A stretch of 64,000 nt of DNA, taken from Spinellus fusiger (lineage: Eukaryota > Mucoromycota > Mucoromycetes > Mucorales > Phycomycetaceae). Where the stretch lies: NCBI GenBank assembly GCA_025094145.1, contig JALLLS010000036.1:186001-250000 (forward strand). Reading direction: 5' to 3'. Shown here one piece after another: positions 1-10,363 of the stretch. Every line of letters starts with the position of its first letter. Positions within the stretch are counted from its first letter, which is position 1. The notes beneath the pieces were generated by a model. The model searched no databases. It saw nothing but the letters and a program-made list of their open reading frames with translations, and was not told the DNA's origin. Made by a program: the position numbers and the translations under genes.

Positions 1-1208
1 ACGTGGAAAAAGACAATCAGGATTGGCATGTACATAGGTGATTTTCCATTTGTATATTATTCTTTTCGCCTGTACAATGCCTGAGTTAGCGACAAGACTC
101 ATCAAAAGTAAAGTCCATAAATGCATGTTTAATTATGCTAAAGAGGCGAAAAGAAGAAAAGAAAAATTTGGTATCAGCCTTGCCTTTAAATATCTGGGTA
201 TTTTCTATCGATCAAATATAGACAGTCTTATGTTATTAAAATAGAGCAAACAAACACCTTATAATTAACACTTGGATATCTTTGAAGCCTCTTACATAAG
301 AGAATAAAAGACACCTTGACATTATATCATATACATCTATAGAAAGATAATAGTTATAAAAATACTAGAATATTAATAGGTAATAACTAGTGACAATTGG
401 CATTGTAATCTAACCAAGCAAAGTGTTGTGGTGGATGATTGATTTACTGACATCTTTACATGTTGCTGAGCATTTGAGAATCATTTATGCTAGATAACAG
501 CATTAGAATAACATATAAAATGACTAGTAATTCAGCATAAAAAAGAGTGAGTTGTCTTCAAGCATTGCCAAATATATTCAACGGTCTACAGAAGCAAACA
601 TCTTGTTTAAGGAGGTTGTATAAATATTTCAAGTATCATACTATCCACTTATCTATACTCTTTGTCTTACTCGTTTTCCAAGTCTCCTCTCTAATATCTT
701 CTTTGTGTTCATATCTACCTGTTCTTGTATCAATAACTGCTCGAACTTTTACCTCGTTGGAAGTTCCCTGTTCGATCACAATGGTGAGTACTATACGATA
801 TAATGAACAGTGTATACCACCTTATTAAATTTTTGCATTGGAGATATCCACAGAGAACATGTGGATAAAAACAAGTGTCTTCTAGTCATAAATACATCAA
901 AGAAAAACGAGCTCTGTCTTGTAACGAGATCAGATAAATATTATATCTTCTACATAGAAGAAAACACCCTCTAGACCGCAGCAAGTTCAGTTACTTAGTA
1001 TAAAAAAAGGAGGTTACAACAAGATAAAATGAATCGGGAGACATGATTCATTAATATTTGCTTTAGGACTCCCTTGTTGGTTTGTCTTTGCCCTTTAAAT
1101 TTTAGAGTACTCTGATCCTTGGAATCTATTTTTGCCTTGATCTATTCTCTTTCTCTTTCTTATACAAAACAAAAACACCTCGGGTAGAAGAAACGTCCCT
1201 TTTGCAGA
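1..1208. other. Upstream intergenic DNA, no convincing gene
   Basis: AT-rich DNA upstream of the FTR1-like gene. No open reading frame has a convincing start, splice pattern or recognisable domain. A stretch of roughly 60 codons on the minus strand (about 640-830) has coding-like composition with many charged residues but no recognised family. No multicopper oxidase (FET3) gene, the usual divergent partner of FTR1 in many fungi, is visible here. Confidence 0.5.
929..937 (+). promoter_or_regulatory. Candidate iron-responsive GATA factor site
   Basis: The nine bases ATCAGATAA match the extended consensus ATCWGATAA bound by iron-regulating GATA repressors in fungi (the Urbs1/SreA/Sfu1 family). 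The site lies about 270 bp upstream of the FTR1-like start codon. This is a motif match plus context; a nine-base match in AT-rich DNA can arise by chance. Confidence 0.4.
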
Positions 1209-2217
1209 ATGTCCCAGGATCTTTTCAACCTTCAAATATTCTTTATTGTCTTCCGAAGGACAACAGAAGCTGCTATTATCATCTCTATTCTTTTATCGTT
1301 TTTAAAAAGGGTGTTTGAACCTCGATCCGAGACATTAAAGAAAATTCGCAAATATGTTTGGCTTGGAAGTGCTGCAAGTTTGTTGATCTGTCTCTGCATA
1401 GGCTCTGCTTTTATTGCTGTTTGGTATACCGTCCAGAAGAATCTTTGGAGATCTTTGGAAGAGATATGGGAGGGTGTCTTCTCTCTAATAGCTTGTATTT
1501 TAATCACTGTGATGGGATTAGCAATACTGAAAATTGAACACATGCAAGACAGTTGGGATATCAAATTAGCACAGGCTATGGAAACAAGGAAAAAGAATGG
1601 GAGCTTCAAGGCTTGTTTTCAGTTATACTATTTTGCTCTACTGCCATTTATAACCATGATAAGAACAGGACTTGAAATTATTATCTATATTGGTGGTGTA
1701 AGTTCTAGATGCTGAAAAGAAAAAGACAATTTATTTTGTTACTGATGAATATCTTATGGATTAGTTAGCTCTTGATGTACAAGCAAAATCGGTTCCAATA
1801 GCTGTTATCACAGGGTTATTTTGTGGGCTTCTTGTTGGTGTTCTCATCTACTATGGTGGATATTTTTTGAAGCCTCGATGGTTCTTCACTGTTTCTACCA
1901 TTGCTCTCTGTTTAATTGCTGCTGGTCTTATGTCTAAATCTGTTGGTTTGTTTGAAGACTATGTCTGGAATCATACTGCTGGCGGTAAAGAGGGCAATCA
2001 TACTTCCCACAATGTGGCAACTGTAGTTTGGAGTGTCGCCTGGGGTGATCCTGAATTAAATACTGGTAAGAATATTGATTATCAGATGTTCAATTCTCTT
2101 CTTGGATGGAATAATGCTGCCACTATTGCCACTGTTACTATTTATTCCATCTACTGGCTTGTGGTAAATGGTGCTATTGCCTATATGTACTATATGGACA
2201 GGCGAGAAGTTATTTGA
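1209..2217 (+). CDS. FTR1-like high-affinity iron permease with altered REXXE motifs
   Basis: Two exons (1209-1697 and 1765-2217) joined by a phase-0 GTAAGT...TTAG intron give about 313 residues with several hydrophobic membrane segments. FTR1 family proteins carry ferric iron across the plasma membrane together with a multicopper oxidase, using two REXXE motifs. Family identity is clear from the N-terminal MSQDLFN start, the FIVFR-TTEAAIII block, the GLE-IIYIGGV block at the end of exon 1, and the C-terminal GWNN-AT block. Both motifs are changed: the first reads RRTTE (canonical RETTE or RETLE) and the second RTGLE (canonical REGLE), so the first acidic residue is lost in each. The protein also ends soon after the last membrane segment, without the cytoplasmic tail of many family members. 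The frame is open and splice sites are intact, so it may be a diverged paralogue, not a classical transporter. Confidence 0.88.
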
Positions 2218-3103
2218 AAATCTATAATGGTAATTGACATAATAAGAATGCTACTATTGAAAAGGGAGAGATACTGTACTGATCAACAGGTTGCTATTCT
2301 CAGTAACAAAAGGAAAGACAGAAAAACATTCAATAATAAGCTCATGGTAAGACTATTAAACCTTCCAAGCATTAAGCCTTAATTAGTATTTATTAATAGC
2401 TATAAAACATCCATCTATTTTCACATTAAAAAACTACTCTATAGTTACTCCTACAACCATTGTGTTTATTATATTATACTTAATACACCCACTGTAATTC
2501 CATAACTTTTATTTATGTCTCTGACAATAGAATATACAAAAAAAAGGGTGGTGTTCTTTACTTGTGAATGGATCAAAAACACATATCTGCTTCGAAATTC
2601 CACACAATAGTTAAACTATTGAAGAATTAGATCCAATACTATGAAATTGTTTTAGTTAATAAACGCAAAAATAAAATAAAAAAGATATCTCTTTATTATA
2701 ATTCGTGTCATTTAATCTTTTTTAATGTTGTTATTAATTTATTTTACTTGTCCTTAGTTCTAAATGATAAACTATTATTTACTATTTCTCCTCTCTTCTC
2801 ATAATAATACATTTTCTTGCTATGATTACACCATTCTACACCATGACTATTTTCTCTAAAACCCCCGAGATGTATAGAGAAAAAAAACTAAAATCGAGGC
2901 TCATTCATATACCTGCACCAGATGCTGAACATAAACACCACTCTGACCGAGACATCTTATTCAGCATGTCTGTATCCACTACAGGAAACAGAGTGAAGTG
3001 CTTCAAAGGAATAGGTTTAATAGACAACCTTATTGTTAGTATAGAGAAAATATACTAAGCACTGATAGATACCAGAGACCAATAGTAGTTATTTAGTGAT
3101 CTA
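2218..3103. other. Intergenic, AT-rich
   Basis: Between the permease gene and the Tc1 element. One 78-codon frame (2822-3058, plus strand, ATG start) has no recognisable domain and no splice support, so I do not call it a gene. Otherwise nothing seen. Confidence 0.5.
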
Positions 3104-4466
3104 TGGTGTCCGGTGGAAAATATATAAAGGTTTTTATTTTCCGATAGTATTCATGTTTGGGGAAATACTTATTGTTTTTAATAAAAACATACATTAAACA
3201 CACATTAGAGACTTGAGAATTAGATGAAGTATAAAGAAGTTCAACAGGATAATAAATACAGGTTTATTGGGTGAAAACCCTTAGTATTTGGTGTTTCCAC
3301 CCTTGGCCTCTATCACAGTCCTACATCTCCAATGCATGCTATTGATGAGGTTGTTGGTAACCTCTTTGGGGATCTTGTCTCATTCTTGGACCAGGAGAGC
3401 CTTCAGATTCTGGAGGGTGCTTTCTGGGGTCATCCTCTTCCGAATCGTTCTGTCTAGTTCCTCCCAAAGATGCTCTATTGGGTTCAGGTCAGGGCTCTGA
3501 GAGGGCTCCCCCTCCATCCTGGCAATCCTTCTCTCATCCTTTCATTTCCTAGTCTCCTTACTAGTATGGCAACTGGCATTTTCCTCTTGAAGAAAATAGC
3601 CTAACACTGGATTCAGTGTCGAAAAGACAAGCTAGCTCAGGGCAATAGGCTGTTTCTAAAGTACCAGTGTATTTGGCACTATTGATGGATCTCTCCATCA
3701 CAGCAAGTCTACCAACAACTTCACCAAAAAAGGAACCTTACACCATCACTCCACCACCACCAAACTTCATCGTCGGCTTCACATTCTTTGGGAGAAGACT
3801 CTCCTTCTTCCTGCGCACTAATATGGTACGGCTGTTGTTTCCCATTAGCTGGAACTTGGACTCATCAGACCAGATGACTGTCTTCCAGTCTTCATCTGTC
3901 CAACAAAGGTAGGTCCTAGTCCAAGTAAGCCTCAAATTCTTGTGTTTAATGATGAGAGAGGGTTTCTTAACAACCCTGAAAGAAGAAGGGCAAATCCTCT
4001 ATCATTTCTCAAAAAGTGCTCATGCACACTTTGGTGGTCATCTGCTTGCAAAGTTGATCTATTGTCTGAAATGAATCCCTTTCCATCTCGTATACAAACT
4101 CTCTCTCTCTTTTCCTTCTACGTCAGAATGAACTTTCAACTAAAGCCCATTCCTGATTTGAAACAGTCAGTTTCCCTGTACCTCTTCATAATGAGGCTGA
4201 CAGCAGAATGACTGATGCCAAACATGGCTGCAATATCCATTTGTCTGGTGCCATGTTGAGTGGCCTCATGAACAATGAGTTGACGAGTGAAGTCGTCTAT
4301 ATTTTTCTTCTTGATTACAATAGGCTTGGTGGATTGTTCAGTGGTGTTGGACATAGTAGACATTATAGTGGAAAAAGAAATGAGGAATAAGTAAAAAAAA
4401 GAATTTAACTTGAGCAAAATAAAGGTCGGAAAATGAAAGTCTTTATATATTTTCCACCGGACACTG
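3104..4466 (-). mobile_element. Decayed Tc1-family transposon
   Basis: The element is 1,363 bp with 26-bp imperfect terminal inverted repeats (3104-3129 and 4441-4466). The ends read inward as CAGTGTCCGGTGG (right) and TGGTGTCCGGTGG (left). A TA lies directly outside each end (3102-3103 and 4467-4468), as expected for Tc1/mariner target duplication. It belongs to the same family as the element at 56,094-57,950, with which it shares its 3' untranslated region and coding region. The transposase inside is broken, so the copy is non-autonomous. Confidence 0.9.
3281..4363 (-). pseudogene. Tc1 transposase, broken
   Basis: Read on the minus strand from an ATG at 4363, the first ~75 codons give a helix-turn-helix region (FTRQLIVHEAT... 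SAVSLIMKRYRETD). The DDE part is visible in a second frame around 3738-3935 with the first aspartate in VIWSDESKF. The NPIEHLWEELD block carrying the catalytic Glu is near 3470, and the C-terminus AKGGNTKY ends at 3281. Frameshifts and at least one stop (in the codon after VQE, near 3395) interrupt it. Here the codon after EHL is TGG (Trp), whereas the sister copy near 57 kb has TGA. Confidence 0.85.
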
Positions 4467-4489
4467 TATTAGTACATTAGAACCCTCAT

Positions 4490-4671
4490 TGAGGTTTTAT
4501 ATTCTCTTTTCTTTCTGTTTCTAATTCATTTGCATTATTTTTTTTCACTTTTTTATTTGAAGTGTTTATATGTATATTCTCATGTATTTCACAAAAGTTC
4601 TCATAGGGTGGCTGATATGCCCAAAGCGCGAATAGCAAACCACACCCAAAAAATAAAAATACTTTGAACTG
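4490..4671 (+). repeat. Single terminal copy of the 52.5/59.0-kb repeat family
   Basis: This segment matches the inverted termini of the 52,544-59,054 block but is diverged. It shares the motifs CCTCAT-GAGGTTTTATA, CTCATAGGGTGGCT, GCGCGAATAGCAA and the terminal ACTTTGAACTG. It ends at exactly the same base as the other two copies and is followed by TA (4672-4673). Only one end is present, and it sits 23 bp from the right end of the Tc1 element. It is either a 5'-truncated LINE tail or a broken end of a DNA transposon. Confidence 0.75.
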
Positions 4672-4673
4672 TA

Positions 4674-7035
4674 TTAATACATTTAAATAGCTTATCATCA
4701 CCTAACATTACCAAGTTATCCAACTAAGATTTAATAATTGAATTACAACTAAATAGAGAGTTTTCCTTATTTAATAGAATAGAACTTTTATTATTCTCAA
4801 TGTTCATTTTTATTTTCTGTTTTTTTATCCACATTAAAATGAGTTTTATAGTTTACCTAGAGCCTTTAACAGCAAGATTGCTTCATAGTCAATCTAATGG
4901 CTACTTTTAAAAAAATCTCATAATTATTTTATAAACTTGGATAAACTATGAGTAAAATGTTGTATTTGAATCCATTTGATTTTTTTCAAGAGTAGATTCT
5001 TATCAAATGGTGTTCTTTGTAAAGTATAAAAGGAATGGTAGTCTATTTTATGAGATATCTTGTTTTGTTGATGATCTTAGTCCTCTATTCCAATCAATGT
5101 CTTTCTTTTTAATTCTATGAAAGCAGTCTGAAGCACTAACAAGCCATTTATTGATTTGTGCATAAACATAGTTATTAAGTTATGAAAAGCATAAAATATT
5201 AATGTAAAGTCCCTGTAGATGTCTGGAGATAAACTTTTGTTCAATCTGACGGGGCAGGCAACATTATTCAGGCACATCAAAAGATCGCCTCATTTAAAAT
5301 TTTAATTTTAATACCTCACTAGGATCAGAAACAGTTATTTTATTTTATTTCTCGGTGAGTACTTTTCTTCATCCGTCTTTAATTATGGATACTGACTACC
5401 AGGTTTATTTAGTGTAATAGACTATTAAATACAGTGGAAAGATGAGTATTTCATCAAAGATATATAGAAATAAGCAATAAGAATTGGATACCTTAATATA
5501 ATGTGCGTCATATCATTGATTTCTTTTGATACTTGTAATGAAGTTGTATTTCAATAGATTCTCAACCATCACTGTACGATCTAAACATTACCTCATACTA
5601 CATGTGCCCACCATGTCACTTCAAAAGCCGGTTGACCGTATTACTACAAGAGTTTGGGATAATAGAGTACTTGGCTACTAAATCTGTCTCATATTTTAAA
5701 GTTCATTTTGGAACAAAAGTCTCTATTCTTATTGAATGAATCATAAGGATACCGATGCATAGAAACCCCCTCCCCCCTCCAAAAAAAAAGTCGTCTAAAC
5801 GTATCTATTTATTTTTTAGTAAGGAGATGATTTTCCGTACATGCTTTTACAGAGCATAGTTATGTGACACTCTTCTCATTAAGTGATACCCTAGAGATAT
5901 AGTTTTTCTCATTTCCTTTTCTCCTAGTCATTCAGAATCAATGATGTGTCATCTTATTCTTTCCAGTTCTCTACTGCTCTTTTTGGTCATGATAAAGTTA
6001 CACCCCATGTCAGTACTATTCTATGATGTATTTTCTTCTTCATTAAGTTATTTTTCTCTTCACACGTGGTAGGTGTCCATCGATTTTCCTGCAGTAGACA
6101 GATGCCTGTGTCTGATCAAGGATAATAGCATAGCATATCTCTTCTCGTTAGTGATCTCTTTGATTCTAGTCACAACAATAGATGCATTCTGTTCACGTGA
6201 GAGGGTTCTTTTTTTTTCCCTGAAATACTTTTATATTAGTAGTGATTAAACCCATGTTTCAATGTCAAATTATTTACTTATTTCAAAACAAAACAAAACG
6301 TATTGTCCTGGATTTCAAACATTATGGACTGTGTATGACAACCAATGCAATCCATATGCTTTCAATGGGGTTGGTAGATTACTCAGCTTAGCATGTATTA
6401 ATTGTAATATAATAGTGTGTATTTGATTTCATAGAAAATCAACTCCCTTTTTGTTGTTGTTGCTGTCTTGGAGATAAATCTAACTTCTGTAACGTAATAG
6501 ATACTGAGAAAGAGCTTGCCTTGTTACAGTTCCCTTTTTTCTTTTAAAATAAAAATAAAAATAAAAATAAAAATGCAATAAACTCATGACTATAAACCAC
6601 AACACTACACTTGTATGAGTACTAATAAATTAAATAGGTAGAATGGATTGAAATATACCCCTTTGCCAGATCTAAACAGTGTCACTAGTTATTGATAGTG
6701 AAGATGTCTCCAAGAAACAGATTGGTTCAGTTAATGTCAATGGTATGAGAAATAAAACTATCGTTTAATTCTTTAAATTATAAAGAGAGAGAATAAATAA
6801 AAATAAAAATACATCCTTGGATGTTATACTATGACTACAAAGAAATAAAAATAAAATAAAAAAGTACACAGTATTACACTGTCAATGACTTAAAAGGTGG
6901 TGTATAGACTAGATATTAAACATGTTTTTTCTTTCTTTCTAATAAGTCTCTGAAAATAAATAAAAATAAAAACTATATGCAATACTTCACTCTATAGGGA
7001 GAAAAAGGAGATGGCTTTCACTGTCCAATAGACCT
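4674..7035. other. Intergenic desert with A-rich microsatellites
   Basis: About 2.3 kb without a supported gene. Several short AAAAT-type runs occur (about 6544-6574, 6793-6812, 6841-6863, 6953-6972). No terminal repeats, RNA gene or coding exon was recognised. Confidence 0.5.
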
Positions 7036-9181
7036 TTATCTGCTATTCCATACGACTTGGAATGGATCTTTTCTCGCCAATGTGGTATCACATCCATGCA
7101 CATACTCATCAAAAGTATACGATGGACATTTAGAAAACATGCACTTGAGAATATTAGAAGCAGTATTTTTCCCTTCCAACCATGCACCATGCAGGAACCC
7201 ATAATAATTCGTAGACATGGCTTCTCCAGAAAACCATAGCCGGGGTGCCTTTACTACTGTTCCATTCACAAGGACATGCCCACCCAAAGGAGCTCGCATG
7301 TTTTCGTGGTGTCTTAGAGAAACGCCCAGTGGCCAATTGGAATAGGAGCCTTGGAAGAGAGGGTTTGTATGCCACCGTGGAATCAGTATGTCTGTAGGTT
7401 CAGTGACATTGGCATGAGGAAACATGCGTCTCAAGACTTGAAGTATTTCAGCCTGGACATCCGAGTCTTGCATACGCTCAATACGCTCAGACTCTTTATA
7501 GGTAGAGGTTACCATTAGAACATTGTCTTTGAGAAGGTCTTTGTTCATTGTATGTTGAGCATTAAAGTAGCCTGGTGCATTGAGGTTCTGCCATACAGTA
7601 TAGTGTCCTAGTCTCTGAGTGAAATTTCCAGCATAAAGAGCAAACTATAGATTAGAAGCATGAGTAAAGTGTGTTTATTATTATTTTGTTTATAGATGGA
7701 GTATGAACAAACAGAAAAACAGATAGATAGGAGTCCTACCTGCCAATCACCCCAAAACTTGGTATCAAACTTCAGGAATATTTTTGTATAAGTAGACATA
7801 TGAAAATTGAGTAGTGCTTCACGCTTCCATTCTGGAAAAGGAGGATTAAAATCAACGATATCACTCTGTAATACACCCAATCTATCATAGACAATACCAT
7901 TGAGATTAGGAAGGAAAGAAAAAGAGAATGTCTTTATACATGCTAGATCATTAAAGGGTACTTACGAGAAAGTGCAAATACAATAGTCTGCAATGATGGT
8001 GTCGCCATCTTCAATCTGTACAGTGACACCTTCAGAGTTATATATAACCTCTGTCACCCGACTATTGAGTAGTAGACGTGGATCTTCTTTTTCCAAGAAC
8101 CTATTGGCTTCTTCTTTAAGAATATAACTAAACCCCCTTTTTATATGCATATAAAACATATGAGTTTCTGATGGTCATTCTCCAATCCACTTATCCCACA
8201 AGAATTCAATCAATAGTGCTTACCGCTGATCCACTACAAATTCATTGCCATCTGGATACACCTCGTTTAGTAGATTAGCGGTTCCAACTGAATAATCCAG
8301 AGATACTACTTCAGCAGGTTCAGCCAATTCCCAGTCCATGGCAAAGTACTCGACAGCTGCCTTTATAGATGTGTTGGGCTGCCAATGAAGCATTCTCAAT
8401 GCACTTCTTGTGGATAGATCCACTTGGTTTGACTGAATGCGTCTATCTTTTGACTCAAGTTAACCTCCACTTTTATGGTCTTTATATCTATCTTTGTCTC
8501 ACAAGCCAACAGTAGAAATAGTAGCTTACCTGCATAGTTTGATAAATTCACCATGATTCCTGAAAATGAATCATATGCTTCCATTCCAGACCCATCTTTT
8601 ATCTCTCCATTATCATCAAAAAATGTAACATCTTCTTTTTCACTTGGTGCTGTTTTCAATCCATGACGAGCAGCAAGATGGTAGATGGGATTTGTGCCTT
8701 GTCCATAAATCTAAATGGGACACAGAAATCAAAAGAGGATTAGCTTAGTGTTCAAACTATCTGCTATGGTTGGACTATTTTTATTAAAATATTAAATTCA
8801 AAGTTTACCCAGTTGGCACCTAGCTCAACTTGATGATGTCCAAATGTTGCATTTTGCACCCTTCCTATTCAATTCGAAAAAGAGAGAAAAGAAGCCCTTT
8901 ATTTAGTATTTTATTCTGTATTTTATGTAGACCTTAATTTGTATTGGCTTTATATAAGAAAAGAAAAAGAAAATGAATATACCTCCTATCCATGGATTAG
9001 CTTCGACAATTAAGAAATCTGTCATTTTGGCTGAGCTGAGTCTCTTTGCTGCTGAAATGCCTGCTCCACCTGCTCCGAGAATGACTACTTTTGTACGACG
9101 TATGGAAGAGGCAGCAGTAGTAATAGGTAGTACCCATAATACCAAAGCAAGAATACCTGCTAGTTGGACACAAGGAGACAT
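7036..9181 (-). CDS. Secreted FAD-dependent polyamine oxidase-type amine oxidase
   Basis: Seven exons (9181-8983, 8864-8809, 8710-8530, 8446-8224, 8127-7966, 7881-7740, 7644-7036) join in frame to 523 residues. Residues 1-26 are a hydrophobic signal peptide, pointing to secretion or the cell surface. Residues 31-61 hold the Rossmann motif GAGGAG and the ribose-binding Glu in FLIVEAN. The ELGANW block follows, as in plant and fungal polyamine oxidases. The C-terminus has the flavin-contact block FSGEAMSTNYYGFLHGAWLEG. Family members oxidise spermine or spermidine with release of hydrogen peroxide; the exact substrate cannot be read from sequence. The ATG at 9181 is preferred because it starts the signal peptide directly. 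Junctions were chosen on GT-AG rules and frame continuity; exon 4 starts after CAAAAG. Confidence 0.88.
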
Positions 9182-10363
9182 TCTACACTGGTAAGTATAC
9201 ATTTATATATAAATATATAAAGAAATGATATATAAAGAAATAAATAAAGAGTTTTAAATAAATGAGATATATAATAACAATAATAACAATAAAGAGAGAG
9301 CAAGAAATAAAATGAAAAAAAAGAGCTCATATATCATTTGGTTATAAATTGCAGCTTGAAATGAAAATGAGGTCCTATGATGGCCAAATGAGTTTTGCTG
9401 ATTTGTACTTTTTATGGTCTCCTACAAGCTCACTTGACCCTACCTTTCTCAACACACAAATACACACACACAAATACACATCTTTATTTGTTCCTCCTTG
9501 TTTTATCAGATAAAATAAAACTGAAACAAAAATCAATGGGATACAAAGAGAAGAAATTGTTTAATCTTCTGTCATTTACAAAGCAATAGAGCCTACGGGT
9601 TAAATTAATAACAACTCCAGAAATGACAGTGGGTGCTGAATGTAGACACCACATGAAGACTATAGAGAACAAGGCAATTCTTTCTCTCTTTCTCTCTCTC
9701 TCTTTTATATATTTTATTTATATATTTTATTTATTTATTATTTATTTATTATTTATTTATTATTTATTTTAAGAATACTAAAAGATTGCACCGATTGAAT
9801 CCCAACTTCACCACTCACCACCACTCACTTTCACACAAACAAAGACCGAAGAGTTAAATAATGCATTGATATTTATATTTTTATATAAAGATATATAAAG
9901 AAAAAAAAAGAAGTTTAATGTTCTGTTGGCCAACAACAATAATTTAAGCATAAACAAATATATAAAAAAAATAAAAATAAAAAAGATGGGTAAAACAGGA
10001 CAAATGGGTAAAAACAGGACAAATAAAATAGAGAAAAATAATAATAATAGGTATAACAAACCAGGACGAAAAAGAAAAAAAAAATATAGAAAATAGAAAA
10101 TGACATAAAATGAGAAAATAGAAAATGCATAAAAATAAAAATAAAAATAAAAATAGAAAAGCATAAAAATAAATCAACAAATGTAAATGAAAATAATAAT
10201 AATGAAAATAATGAATAGCATAAGAAAGAAAATGAAGTTTTTTTTGTAGGGTGTTTTTGTAGGGTGTTTTTTTTTGTTTTTTTTGTTTTGCTTAGTTTGC
10301 TCGCTGTAGAATATGAGGTGAAATCAAAGGCATAGAATGAAATGAAATGAAAATTGAGAAGAA
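9182..10363. other. Intergenic, microsatellite-rich
   Basis: Spacer between the oxidase start and the Ste12 stop. It has a TATTTATTTATTA run around 9710-9770 and AAATAAAAATA runs around 9960-10170. The long minus-strand frames rich in Phe, Tyr and Ile are translations of this low-complexity DNA, not genes. Confidence 0.6.
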
